A DNA stretch of 64,000 bases from Chalara sp. BL73. Taxonomy: Eukaryota; Ascomycota; Leotiomycetes; Helotiales. The notes below the pieces were generated by a model that was not told the DNA's origin, made no database searches, and saw only the letters and a list, made by a program, of their open reading frames with translations. Positions 10,868-23,200 of the stretch are shown here, in pieces. The stretch covers positions 2,110,501-2,174,500 of the forward strand of contig CAKJVC010000010.1 of assembly GCA_918026815.1 (NCBI GenBank), given 5' to 3'. Every line of letters begins with the position of its first letter. Position 1 is the first letter of the stretch. A program made the translations under genes and the position numbers.

Positions 10868-12744
10868 TTAAGGAATCTCCTGCGCAGTTGGTTTAGCCTC
10901 TTGCTCGTTGTTAATCTTCTTAGCCTGCAGTAAGTCCTCGCCATCGAACACTAAGATGAAATTAGGCAGGTCCAAGGAATTCGGGAGAGGATGTCACGAA
11001 CCTTTAGCAATTTCCTCGAGAGTTGGACCCTTGGTCTCAGGATAGAGGAAGTAGACGATAGTTGTCTCGCAGACCAGCCAGACCTATACGTGTTAGGAAC
11101 CTAGGCTGCCAAAAGACTGAAGAGGGGAGTGGGCATACCACGTAGACTAGGTAATACTTCCAATGGAGGGCATCGAGACCAATAGGGTTTACAAAAGTAT
11201 TGAACGCGGTACTGCCTCGGTTGAAGAACTGTAATATGGCGACACCCTTGGCACGATGGATAAAGGGAAATACTTCAGTAGTGTAGACATACAACAAGGG
11301 CTGCATGATGTTGAAGAAGCCGTTGTAAATGAAGATGAAGACGATGACGGTGGTAGCGGCAGCACTTCCTCCGCTTTGAGCGTACTTGGCACTTACAGCA
11401 GTCCATATGGTAAAGCAGATGGTAATGCTAACAAAGGACGTAAGGTATTGGACGCGGCGGCGGAGGAAGCCGGTGGCAAAGGCTGCGGTGGCGGCAGTCA
11501 AGAAGGACCAGCACTGTAGGAAGAGTTAGTCGCGTCTCAACCTGCTGCCGCACACTGTCGTAGCTACTCACCGAGAGAGACAGGTTAATGATATTTTGGG
11601 TTCGCCTATCCTTCACGCCAACCGTCTGCAACACCTTGGCTAAGTAGTAGCTAATGCGGCTAGGGTTAGAGAAGTAAATATGCAAAGAGTTGTAGACATA
11701 CGAGATTAAGCCATTGCCGGACCACTGGGCGAACACACCAAGACAAACGGCAATTAGGACTCTTTTTCGGTTGCCGGGAGTCTGTAGCAGCTCGATCCAC
11801 CGTCTCTTGGAGTTCACTTTTTCCAGCCTCAGCCGGTTCTGGATCTCAACAAATTCGGCATTGACGAAAGGGTCGGATCGGTCGCCCTCCGCATGGTACT
11901 TGACTAAGATCTCGAAGGCTTCATCATCTCTGTCTCGTGATAGAAGCCAACGCGGTGACTCGGGAATAAACCAGATAAAAGTAAGCTGTAACAAGGAAGG
12001 GGCAGCTTGGAGGATGGATGGGATGCGCCACGCCCAGTTGTTGGGAATTGAATAGGTTCCAAGAGTGATGCCGGCTGCTAGGATGGCGCCAATAAACCAG
12101 GATACGTTGAACAGGCCGGTGATGACGGCTCGCTCGCGCGGATGTGTCAACTCAGCGAGGAGTTGTGCTGCGCCAGACACGGCAAAGGGAATACCAGTGC
12201 CTAGGACGAAGCGCGAGGCCATGAACATGCCAACTATGAAAGCAGATAAGGTCCCGCTCACTCAGAGGAAATTCAAGAGTGGAACCTACAGTTCTGCGAT
12301 GTGGCCTGTAGGACAACCCCAATGCAAAGGACAATGGAACCCAGAGTGATGCTGTGCTTTCTTCCAAGCGTATCGTTCACCCAAGGGACGATAGGTAGTG
12401 TAATCAGGCCACCTAGGTTGTATGACGCATTCAAAACGCCCAGACGCGCGCCTGAAGGATGCCCAAAATCTACATAGTCCGTTAACCTGGTCCTGAAATC
12501 GCTGCCGTTTCTTTACATATCTGGAATACTCACACGTCTGCCAGTGAGGCACGGCCTGGAGTCCGTTAAGGACCGAACCATCGTAGCCCGTCGTCATCTC
12601 AACACCAAGAGCGGCAGGAATAAGACACAGGTACAATGTACGGAGGTTTGGTTTTTGGTACCAGGGCGTCCTGTCCTGCTCGAGCAGCCGAACGACTTCG
12701 GACTGCTCCTTGACAGTCGTAGCATCCAATGGTTGTTTCGACAT
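10868..12744 (-). CDS. MFS sugar transporter, 7 exons
   Basis: This is a plasma-membrane major facilitator of the fungal hexose/disaccharide transporter family, 513 residues. Landmarks are TGYDGSVLNGLQ in TM1, the GRK loop (NDTLGRKHS), PESPRWLLS after TM6, and PETKGPTLEEI after TM12. Exons on the minus strand are 12744-12534, 12469-12290, 12233-11702, 11650-11572, 11513-11139, 11083-11002 and 10950-10868. Six introns of 50-64 nt all keep frame, and the spliced length is divisible by three. The last intron uses a GTTCGT donor. The gene is divergent from the GH1 beta-glucosidase and both share 771 bp of upstream DNA, so it probably imports the glycoside or sugar released outside. The substrate cannot be read from sequence alone. 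Confidence 0.9.
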
Positions 12745-12857
12745 GACAACGGCTATTGCGTTGGATGAAGTGTTAAACTGTGACGATCTTCGACGTACGG
12801 TGGATACGAATATCTTCCGACGAGGCTATCGAACTATTTATTATTTACATATCATCC

Positions 12858-12976
12858 CCGCGGCTTCTTGACCTCACATAGACTAGCTGGGATCTGCTGT
12901 GGAGGCGATCCGTTCATATTTACGCTCCGCGTTGGTTGGCTACTATTTCCGTGGAGTTTGACAAATTTCTCCGCGG
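12858..12976. promoter_or_regulatory. Two CCGCGG sites in the transporter/beta-glucosidase promoter
   Basis: CCGCGG is at 12858-12863 and 12971-12976, between the divergent starts at 12744 and 13516. It matches the hexamer in the promoter shared by the regulator and saponin hydrolase. Co-regulation by the cluster's Zn2Cys6 protein is inferred. Confidence 0.35.
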
Positions 12977-13515
12977 GAATATTAATAGGCGATGCGGTGC
13001 AGACCATACCGTTTGCTACCCCACCTTTGCGGCAGCATATTCTTGTCTACACCTTTCCTACGGGGGCCAAGACCTAATACGGCCATTGAGTCAAACACAC
13101 AACTTTTCCATGGCAAAAGTCGGAAAGAATACTGGCCACGACTCTTGCAACCCTAGCCTCAGCTAGCTTCGACGGGATGTGAGAAGCCTCAACTCGAACT
13201 AACTCGAGTACATAAGGGACAATGCACTCTACTCCAAGCGTTACATTTAGCCCGTTAACCTTCTCGTCTTCCTTCTTCATGCTGTCATTCAAACGAGCAA
13301 CTGGTTGATCCCAACGACCAAAAAATTGCATGAACTCGCGCTCTTGACTATTTCCCCCTGCCCTACACATCACCTCGATCTGGTTTCTCTCTCTCTCACA
13401 CTCAACTGTTGGTTAATCAACTGCGTTCGCCGTAAATTGTCCTTTTATTTGTGTGTCTCCCGTCTTTCCTCTCACGTTCAAACTAATATTAACGCTCCCT
13501 TGTCAAGGTCACATC

Positions 13516-15113
13516 ATGGCCACTGAGGCGTCCATGTTTCTCGCCACCGACGTGGTGAAGGCTTATAGCAAGTCGACAAGCCACGACCTCGTTGAGGAGC
13601 TGAAGCTCCCAGCCGATTTCAAATGGGGAACTGCCACGGCAGCATTACAAATCGAAGGCGGCTTCGACCAGGACGGCAAGGGCAAGTCGATTTGGGACAC
13701 ATTTTCCCACTGGGAGCCCTCTCGTACAAACAACGAGAATCCGGATATCGCATGTGACCACTATAACCGATGGGAGGACGACGTTGAGCTTATGGCCAAC
13801 CTTGGCGCAGAAGTATACCGCTTTTCAATTGCCTGGTCGCGTATCATCCCTTTAGGAGGCCGCCATGACTATGTCAACGAGAAGGGCATTGAGTTCTACA
13901 ATAAACTTATTGATAGACTTTTAGCTAAAGGTATTGAGCCAGTCGTCACGCTCTATCATTGGGATGTCCCTCAGGAACTATATTCTCGCTACAAGGCTTT
14001 CCTTAACACGGAGGAGTTTAGAGCTGATTTTGAAAACTATGCCAGGTTGTGCTTCTCCCGCTTTGGTGACCGGGTCAAGAAATGGGTGACCTTCAACGAA
14101 CCCTACATCATTTCCATCTTTGGTCATCATAGCGGGGTCTTAGCCCCAGGTCATAACAAGGAGAACGGCTTCGATACCAAAACGGAGCCTTGGTTAGTCG
14201 GTCATACACTTATCTTATCGCATGCATCTGTCGTCAAGATCTACCACGAGGAGTTCAAGCCGGCTCAGGACGGCAGTATTTCAATAGTTCTCAACGGCCA
14301 CTTCTATGAGCCTTATGATGCAAACAAGCAAGCTGATATTGATGCAGCTCAGCGCCGACTTGAGTTTTATATCGGCTGGTGGGGCGACCCTATTTTCCTC
14401 GGCCGGGACTACCCGGCCTGCATGCGGAAGCAGCTGGGTTCCCGTCTCCCTGAATTCACCTCGGAGGATCGCAGGCTTCTCCGCAAGACAGCTCCGTTGA
14501 ATGCCTTCTACGGCATGAACCACTACTCAACGAAGTATGCCCGCGCACTCCAGGATCCTCCTGCTGACGATGACTGGACTGGGAACATTGCGGAGTCTTC
14601 GGAAAATAGCGAGGGGGTTGAAGTTGGTCCTGCATCTGGTGTCCTATGGCTTCGGGTTGCCCCAAAGGGCTTCCGAAGGCTATTAAACTGGGTATGGGAT
14701 CGATATCATCTTCCTATTATTGTCACTGAAAATGGATGCCCATGCCCCAATGAGGAGGATGTGAATGTGGCAATAAATGACGATTTCCGGCAGAGGTATA
14801 TTGGACTGTATCTGGATGCCATATCCCGGGCAGTCTATGATGACAAGGTTCGGGTGCTAGGCTACTACGCCTGGAGTCTGATGGACAACTTCGGTACGTT
14901 TGATATATGCTTCTCGACCTTCTAGTCCTTACCATAACGTGAAGAGATTCGCCAGAATGTAACTGACAGTACTGGCAAGAATGGTCCGCGGGTTACGGCC
15001 CGAGGTTTGGCATCGTTCACACTGACTTCACGACGATGAATCGGACGCCGAAGGGATCGGCCTACTATTTGAGAGACTCTATTCCAAGGCGGAGGAAGGC
15101 TTCCTCGCAGTGA
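13516..15113 (+). CDS. GH1 beta-glucosidase, intracellular
   Basis: This 503-residue retaining glycosidase of family 1 hydrolyses beta-glucosides. Two catalytic glutamates are visible: acid/base E195 in TFNEP and nucleophile E405 in VTENG. Other family marks are FKWGTATAALQIEG at the N-terminus, FSIAWSRI, VTLYHWDVPQ and the C-terminal WSLMDNFEW. The last is created only by splicing an 86-nt intron at 14894-14979 (GTACGT...CAAG). The exons are 13516-14893 and 14980-15113. There is no signal peptide, so it should work in the cytosol on imported glucosides. The upstream in-frame Met-like codon at 13453 is ignored because the ATG at 13516 begins the normal family N-terminus. Its position next to the transporter supports an import-then-cleave pathway. 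Confidence 0.93.
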
Positions 15114-15538
15114 CCGCGGCGCGGTTACGAGAGGTAAGGCCCGAAAGAAAGATGCAAAGGGAAGAATTGCTCCTTTTGAAATTTTGGTTAAGTAGAAGAT
15201 CAATAACGTCGTGAAGAAGAGCTGGGAAGTTAGATCATCAATCCGGCATCTATTCAGTGGCCCTAAGAAATGCGACGAGTATATCTATTTAGCGGCAGTC
15301 GAGTTTGCTAAACGACATCAGGAATGGTTAAGAACAATTGCTTTATGAGAGTCTAAAGGAAGTATCTAATAAACATTACTTACTACTTGTAGTGGACAAT
15401 ATCTGTATTGAATCATACTACACATACTACTGGAAAATCAAATAGAAAATCATCTCGTGTTTAGAATGGACGATGAAATTAATGATATGGATAACAACTG
15501 TAAGGAGAATAAAATCGAAGTATAAATAGCTCGTCAGC
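15114..15538. other. Intergenic, no gene seen
   Basis: AT-rich spacer following the GH1 gene. It holds no recognisable frame. Confidence 0.4.
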
Positions 15539-16119
15539 TGTAACGGAAAGAGGGCAGCAGGAGGGATTGCAATATAACAGGTAATAACACGTGACTGGCG
15601 ATGTAGTAGCGATGTATTGAGATCAAAAGTATGCTTCCGAATCTAGAAGAATCTCAAGCTTGCCTTCCTCAAGGGAACTCTAGCCTTTCCTTATATCCCT
15701 TAACCGTGCTGTATCCTTGACTTACGAAACCACCGAGCCCTAGGGGTCGGTATCCCCGAAAAGCATTCTATCAGTTCGAGCCTACGATAGTCTAGATAAT
15801 GTGGAAGAGTGAATGTTCAAGGAGCAAAAAGCTGGTTTGGTATTGAAGTCCCAAAAGGAGTTTATATACAACTGTACAAGTCATGTGCCAGCCTAACACC
15901 TGACAAAGCCACCACCTGACAAAGCCACCACCTGACAAAGCCACCACCTGACAAAGCCACCACCTGACAAAGCCACTATTTGACACCCTGACATAACCCC
16001 ACTACAATAATACGTTCCCATAGTAACTGTAAGCCTTTGGCTGGCTGTCGGCTAGCCTTCGTTATTCTGATGGTTCGCTTACAGCCTGTAACCGTCCCTA
16101 ACCGACCCTGGCTGTTACA
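15539..16119. repeat. Solo-LTR-like repeat, longer relative of the copy at 49.5 kb
   Basis: It begins TGTAAC and ends TGTTACA. Positions 15545-15720 align with 49526-49700 (shared strings include GGGATTGCAATATAACAGGTA and AAAAGTATGCTT), and the last 40 bp around ACCCTGGCTGTTACA also match. The middle is longer than in the other copy and includes a minisatellite. No target-site duplication was seen. Confidence 0.55.
15896..15976. repeat. Five tandem copies of a 16-bp unit
   Basis: The unit ACCTGACAAAGCCACC is repeated five times with almost no divergence, followed by a degenerate copy. It lies inside the LTR-like repeat. There is no spacer structure, so this is a minisatellite, not a CRISPR. 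Confidence 0.85.
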
Positions 16120-16725
16120 GAATCCTAACGAAGGATACCTGTTCAACCATGTTAACCAATCCGTTGGCCAACGCTCATAAATACCGGCCAGTGTTCATTA
16201 AAAAAATTCCGATTAATCTAACTGCCGGTATGCACACAGCAAGGCTACGTGGATACCATACGACGCTTGGTCCACAAGCTTTCTATACGTAGCAATAGCG
16301 AAGAATCATACAAGAACAAGTCAACCGCCTACAGCGAGCATACTAGCACTGCGCAGAGATGGCGGTGCTACGTACCCCGTGGGTAACCGACTTGAGCAAT
16401 TGCAAGTTATCAGAAACCAAGAAGTATCACTCAACAGAGTGATACAAACACTCAGGAAGTGTTGAAAATCGTAAAAATAGTTGACAAGAGTTTCAGAACA
16501 CAGAAAAGTCGAGTTGTAAGATATTTCGTGGGTTTGAGGAGCGAGAAGCATAATTATATACAATATCAGAGTTTTAGCAAGCACTTTTTCAGGATCATAA
16601 AGTACTAGACCAGCTCCTTTTAACCCGGAATTAACATTAGTATCTGTAAAGCCTCCAAGCGTCGAGTCAGTCTTGTACCACCCTTGCAAGGTGAACTGTC
16701 ACCTAGTGCCTATCCTTGGCTCCTC
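16120..16725. other. Intergenic, one unrecognised frame
   Basis: A 122-codon minus frame at 16321-16689 has a hydrophobic middle but no family I recognise. It may be part of the repeat or simply chance. Confidence 0.3.
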
Positions 16726-17748
16726 TCATCCCTCACTGGGTGACATTGGATTATCCTTCATATCATGTCTTGCGCGTTTTATTGTATGGGTTCCATTGCG
16801 ATCTCTACTCGTTAGATCGCCAAGAGCTTTTCTCTTTGGACCTGTGTTTACACTGCGCAGCCCTGAAGCATTCCTAACCGCATAGTATATGGCTCTTGGT
16901 TGCTCGATGGGCAGCGATGTCTGGTACACGTCTAGAGTACCACCATGGTAATGGTATGGGTCGTCCAGCTTTTGCAGATACTCTTGCGAGACAACGGTAG
17001 TGTATTGCGTTAACTTTGTCATTGAACGAGCACCATCTAACTTGCCTTGCTTTTCGGCGACATTGAGGGTTGGCACGTTGTGTGTAGGGACGAAGACGGG
17101 CACCTAAGCACACTAGATTAGTAATAGGCATTGAGGGATAAATTGCGTAAATACCTTCTGCGACATTCCTGCTCCGTGTCGTCTAGCGCTCTGCGCTAGT
17201 GCAATCAAGATCGCAATGTAGAGAGGGTCAATCGGGAGATCTCTCATCTGTTGAATAGCTCGCGTGGCATACCAATATGGCCGCTTTTGATCTTGATGGA
17301 ACTTCCGTCGACAACTCGATGACCAAGTCTCATCTAAATATGCCCAAATCCGACGCCCGGGCTCTTTCTGATCGTAGAAGACAATAGGAAGTGGAATTTC
17401 TGCCACGGCACGGTCGTTGTAGCGTATGGAGAAGTGTTTACTACTCAGTCAGCTAAATTACTCTGCGCAGAGGGGGAAGACCAACCGGTCTACTCTTAAT
17501 CCTGCCATGCACGATAATTGCTGAACCAGACACCTCATCTGCGCATCCTTGCCTTGCTTTTTCCTGCAGCCATCGATATTCGCCACGGCTCCCAGAACCT
17601 CCTGCCAGCCAATACCGTCTACAATTTCAATGTCCGAGTCGTCTCTGGGGTCGTGATCAAGAACATGGAGTTTGGAGCCGAGATGTTTGGGGTGGTCTGT
17701 TGTCCACTCCAAAGGATGGACATAAAGTCGTGCTCCCGGGTTCTGCAA
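16726..17748 (-). CDS. Conserved fungal hypothetical protein, several exons
   Basis: Three minus-strand pieces follow each other: 17748-17458, 17406-17113 and 17103-16726. They read in order like an uncharacterised fungal family that I have seen near HET genes: an N-terminal part with ARLYVHPLEW, then HFSIRYNDR, a central DPLYIAILIALAQ helix, and a strand region with TQYTTVVSQEYLQKLDDP. An intron ending in GTGCTTAG (donor GTATTT near 17154, acceptor near 17105) joins the second and third pieces at SQK/VPVFVP. The junction between the first two pieces is not resolved, because only a 21-nt GTAATT...GTAG stretch is available. The 5' end is also uncertain, since another frame with PKSQRAFPTPPGE precedes it. 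Function unknown. It may be slightly damaged. Confidence 0.5.
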
Positions 17749-18182
17749 AAGCGTTGCGCGTAGAGAATCCTTCTCCGGGGGGGGTAGGAAATGCTCTTTG
17801 GCTCTTTGGAACCATCACATTGAAGGACTGTCGTCTGGACGAGTATGAGCAACGCGCGCGAGGCTGTGAGAAGGACTGCCCAGTAGCATGCTGTCTCGTA
17901 TTGTGCGGAGCTGCAGGTGTTCCTCTGAACTGTAATTGGGGTACAGAGCGTTGTTGTGTCACATGTTTGGTGGTGGTGCTGCTGTGTAGTTTTCAAGCAG
18001 CGGACCAGTAATGAAAGCATTCGTGCCTAAGGCACTACTCTAGTGAACCCCCGACTCCCAAACTCATACCCGCTGGCACCATCTGGTGCGAAAGTACGTG
18101 ATCTGTTCTCGTAAACCTAAGTGCGAAGAATGGAAGGTATTGTATAGAGGCTTATGAGGGGCGTTACGGATGATGATATTAT

Positions 18183-18242
18183 CTACAAGGATGGCCGTAA
18201 TGTGTGTGCGCTTGAGTTTCTCTAGCTCCTTGGCATACTTAC
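18183..18242 (-). repeat. 60-nt intron-like block, copy A
   Basis: On the minus strand this block begins GTAAGTATGCC and ends CCTTGTAG. It is about 80 percent identical, with the same length of exactly 60 nt, to 46475-46534. Both copies start with a consensus donor and end with a consensus acceptor. Similarity continues about 15 bp past the acceptor. It may be a dispersed intron-like (introner-type) element or the remains of a duplicated gene segment. Confidence 0.4.
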
Positions 18243-18303
18243 AGTAGAGCCAAGAGTGCGGGTATATGTGTGGCCGTTTGACCAGCTTCGTCATTACCGC
18301 CAT

Positions 18304-20258
18304 CCAGAAACTATGCTATATAGTGTGTACCTGCGTTTTGTTGTTTGAAGAATTTGTATCAGCAAGAGCTGTTTTGCAATCGTTTCCTGTTGAGAGTGAT
18401 TACCAATTTCTTACGGCGGGAGCGGAAGAGTCTGGAGTGTTTACAAGTCTTGGGGTTCTCAATCGTTGACACAAGTTGAGATTATGACACATTCACGTTT
18501 TGAGCTAAGTGGGCGAATGAAGAGTTTGGGATTACAAGAAGCCCTTGGATAGGTCTGGTGGTGGTGAGTTGGGCCACTATCGTAGTGTGCATTTTACATG
18601 AACTTTTTGATGCCAGCTTGGTTCGAATAACACTTCGTGAAGCAACTGCTGCGTTACATGTGCAGAAGCACATGTTTAAATAACGACTTTATCGGTTCGT
18701 CTACTAGATGTAGCTTTGCGGAGTCTTAAACTTCGGACTGGGTTGGTTTGGCTTTTCGACCCAACCCCAATGGGGCCTCAGCGGGTTCAGTGGGGTTCGA
18801 CCCATCCCACCGGGTTATCGTATCAACCCGACCCAGTGCGTTGGGTTCCCAGTGGGTTGGCCGCAGTCTATTGCTGACAGTCCATTCAACATCAGCACAA
18901 TTAATCCAATGATGATCGCTGTAAAAATCAATGACTTAATCAGACAGGTCCAAAGGAACTTTCAGCTGTTCGCCCATCTTTTTATCAGAGGTTCTTTCGG
19001 TATGTTGAGCAAAGCACGTTTATAGCTCCCCATTGCCCTGCAGATATCAACCCCACTTCACATAGCGCCGGGACGCCTGCAAACATACATAATCTAGTTC
19101 TTATTCTTAAGCCCGCCTCTCTAAAAAAGCGAAAACAAAACAAAAAGCTCCGGAATCCAAGTGATCAATATTTCCGCTGGGATCCACGAAACCTCTCCGC
19201 ACGAACCAGCAAGTCCGCTCGGGGTTTTTAGCCTGTTGCCGCAAAACCCAACAATCAATATGCATTTCTTCTTGCGCAACTTGCTTATATATGCTTTCTC
19301 AGAAAGTGCTTATTTAAAAAAGCCCGGGTTTGTATACAAGGCAACTTTTTTACACAATGTTAAAAAATGATTCCCAAAGCAAACGAAGCATTTTGTCGGC
19401 TTCTTCTTTTTTTTAATCGAATCGTATCTGTGATGGGTTGAACTAGTAAGGATTACTGGGCTGGCTCTCCGCCCCAAGGCACGAGCCAGCCCTCGTTGTA
19501 AGCATGTGATAGCGCGTAACCCCCGGTGAACCTTCCGTGGAGCCGCCGACTCATTATGGACCCAGCTGTAAGGCCCCTTTCTCTTCTCATGTTGATCTCT
19601 TGTAATATAACGTCCCTCCCTGCACAGCGAGAAACCCACCGAGCCGAGAAGAATGACGTGTACTCTGGATTTCAAGCAATTCAAACTCTATTCACGCATT
19701 CGTATTTCCTATAATTCTATACAAGCCATGCACTATGACCACTTATAAACATCGTGATCCCTTTCACTTAGAAAATTACGTTCACATTGTCGCGTTCGCG
19801 CCTGATTTACGTGGAGCCTCCTTTAGTGGGTAATAAAACTTCTTCACCACAGCCTCACCACTAAGCTTATACTACTATTAGAACTTATTACAGGCAAATA
19901 TCTGACCCTCAGAATGCTATAGTAATACTAGCTGGTGTAGTGCGCAAGGTCACCAAGTGGATAACTACCGCAAAATATTTCTCTCGGCTATATTTGCCAC
20001 TTTTTCTAATTTGAACCTATGCTCCTAGAGCAACCATGACGTCTATGAGTAATATTTCTGCCTCAGGCCGTAAAATAGGTATTGCGCATCTATATACGTA
20101 ATAAAAAGCCGAGCTTGCAATATCACTAATCCTTAAAGCTTCTAGAATATTCGCCGTAGGAGGTCACTTTACTATAGATTCACGCTCAACCCAGACTCCT
20201 CTATAAAATAGAGAAGGAAAAAAAAAAAACTTGTGTGGACTTATCTTTGACCAGAATT
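18304..20258. other. Long gene-free stretch with a GGGTT-rich patch
   Basis: No gene is recognised. Positions 18735-18860 are rich in GGGTT/AACCC in both orientations (for example GACCCAACCCC and CCAGTGGGTTGG), possibly a degenerate simple repeat. The remainder is AT-rich. The A-run at 20217-20229 lies just past the STAND gene. Confidence 0.35.
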
Positions 20259-23200
20259 TCAGTCTTTCTCAAAATTGAAGCTACATATCCATACCTTTCC
20301 AGATCTAGCGCCAATGCCCATAACTTTCGCGGACACGGATGAACATGATGGCCGATATTCTGAGGGTAGCCACAAAACGTTCTCAGAATTATATGTTATC
20401 CATCTTCCATTTGAACTAAATCCTCCGTCTTTATATTGGGGGCTTTGAGAATTTGTTACAGTCACGTTTGTAAAAGAAGTAAACGGCGCATTGATAGCGA
20501 CAGTACCATGTTCAGTTTGAAGATAACAATCGGTGGTATCAAACCATATTTTATCGAGTATTTTTCCAAACTCAAACGTCTGGAGGCAGGCGCCGCTACT
20601 GACGTCCCAGAGCTTGACGGTGTTGTCGTACGATGCTGAAGCAAGCCGGGTCGAGTCGTGCGAGAAAGCTACTGAATTGACCCAACTGCTATGGCCTTCG
20701 AGCGTCTGGAGGTAGGCGCCGCTACTAGCGTCCCAGAGCTTGACGGTGTTGTCGTTTGCTGCTGAAGCAAGCCGGGTCGAGTCGTGCGAGAAAGCTATTG
20801 AATTGACCGAATTGCTATGGCTTTCGAGCGTCTGGAGGCAAGTGCTGCTACCGACGTCCCAGAGCTTGACGGTGTTGTTTGCTGCTGAAGCGATCCGGGT
20901 CGAGTTGTACGAGAAAGCTACTGAATTGACTGAATCGCTATAGCATTCGAGCGTCTGGAGGCAGGCGCCGCTACTAGAGTCCCAGAGCTTGACAGTGTTG
21001 TTGTTTGCTGCTGAAGCGAGCCGGGTCAAGTCGTGCGAGAAAGCTATTGAATTGACACAACTGCTATGGCCTTCGAGCGTCTGGAGGCAAGTGCTGCTAC
21101 CGACATCCCAGAGCTTGACAGTGTTGTCGTTTGCTGCTGAAGCGAGCCGGGTCGAGTCGTGCGAGAAAGCTATTGAATTGACCCAACTGCTATGACCTTC
21201 GAGCGTCTGGAGGCAAGCGCTGCTACCGACGTCCCAGAGCTTGACGGTGTTGTCGTCTGCTGCTGAAGCAAGCCGGGTCGAGTCGTGCGAGAAAGTTACT
21301 GAATTGACCGAATTGCTATGACCTTCGAGCGTCTGGAGGCAGGCGCCGCTACTAGCGTCCCAGAGCTTGACGGTGTTGTCGTTTGCTGCTGAAGCGATCC
21401 GGGTCGAGTTGTACGAGAAAGTTACTGAATTGACCGAATTGCTATGACCTTCGAGCGTCTGGAGGCAGGCACTCCATTCTCTCGATACCGGGCGTACAAC
21501 TAACCATTTTGGCTCTTCATATCTAAAAAGGCATCTTATCAGGCTTCGCGCTGGGCTAAATAGGAGTGCAGACGCATATGTCTGAAGAGGATTGTTTTCT
21601 ATTGCCAGCTTGTGAGACATGATAAATCGGCGCGCATCTCGAACTAGTTCTATTAACGCGGATGCTTTTCTTCTTCCCTGGTTTCTGTTAGTATAAAGCA
21701 CACTAAGAGAGCGTTGTTACTTTTTCTATTACCTGGATTAAAGCCTCGAGCTTTGCCATTGACACTACCCCCTCTGACATGCTTTTGCAAAGGCTTAGAG
21801 CCTCCAGCCAGTAAAGATATTTCTTTTTTATGAATTCATGGACAACGCCTCCATCTTGCAGATCGACCATGTGATCCACAGAAAAGCCAGGATTCCATTC
21901 ATAAAGGTGAGCAATCCAGGAGATACATGAGTAGCGTAACGCTGCCAGTGGATCTGGGTCCGGCTGTTCAACCCGCTCGGTAGGATATCCTAACTTACGT
22001 AGGCTGTACATGTCTCGCCGGAGTGTCTTTGACATAATCTGAAGAGATCTTGAGAAAACTGTATAGTGGGCCTCCTTTACTCCAGATGGAAAGATATCCT
22101 TAAAAGCTTCTGTAAATAGAAAGTCTTTTGCAGATTGATGTACAAAATAGACAGTATCTCCTCGAATAATAAGGAAAGAGCCACACAGGCTAATAATTTC
22201 TCGTACTGACTCAAGATCGTTACTTATATCCTCAGGCATCTCAGTAAGAGATACGAGCTCTTTAAGTGTAATAGGTCGGTAAACGATCGTAATTAAGGCT
22301 AGTATCCGCTTGCAAAGAGTAGCGTCGTCCGCATCATCCAAATTGCATATCTGCTGCATCATCCGCTTGTAAAAAGAGTTTAGTCCAGGTGGGAAAGCGT
22401 TTAGCTTCGTAAGAGTTTTCCGTCGGGGGATCTTTTCGAGATTTTGACAGACTAAAGCCACCCAGAGAAAAGTGCCATTTGCATATAAGGAAAGATAGCT
22501 AAGCATAGCATCTCGCGTCTTGTCGTCGTACTTCTTTGTTTCTGATAGCTCATGTGCTTTGTGTCGGATGTAGATGCCAACAGCTGTAGATATAGACTCT
22601 GCATTCAGCTCGAGGCTCAGCTTTACCTTCTGTCCCACTCTCTCAATCTGTTCCTCGATTTCGGGCCAGTTGCGGCTGGAGATGATCCACTTGACGCGAG
22701 GACATATAGATGAGAGCTGAACGATAAGGTTCAATAGTTTTGGCAAGTCAGCGATGCACTCGTCAAGCGCATCGACAATTAAGCATATAGCGTTCAGGTT
22801 AGGGTCTTGCAGAATACCTGTCAAGATCTCAGACAAGGCAACCCGGGCATTCGCATCCTCGAAAAGCTTTTTGCCGGCTTGATCGTATCTCGCCCGTACA
22901 TGCGAAATAAGTGATGGCTGCTGACTGATAAGCATGTATATCAGACCTCGCAGCACGGCTGTGGCATTGTTGATTCGCGAATCGGTAGCCTGGCAGAAAA
23001 AGTAGGAAAGAAGAACCGTCCCGACCGTTTGTTTATTCAGCTCGTCAACTATGCCACAGAGTAACATTGTCTTTCCTTTACCTGGATCTCCCTTGATCCA
23101 TAGCAGCTGGCTCTGCTTGTCGTAACGCCATTGTTGGAAGTAGGAATTTTCAAGGATCCAGCGATATGAGGCGGCTAGCAGGCCACCCTTGGTGTCCTCA

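Noticed and set aside
15896..15976. Short regular repeats as CRISPR
   Set aside because: The 16-bp unit is directly tandem without spacers, in a eukaryotic genome, inside an LTR-like repeat.
20436..21195. Plus-strand open frames across the WD40 region
   Set aside because: They are antisense shadows of the repeats and show the same 126-bp period without own domains.
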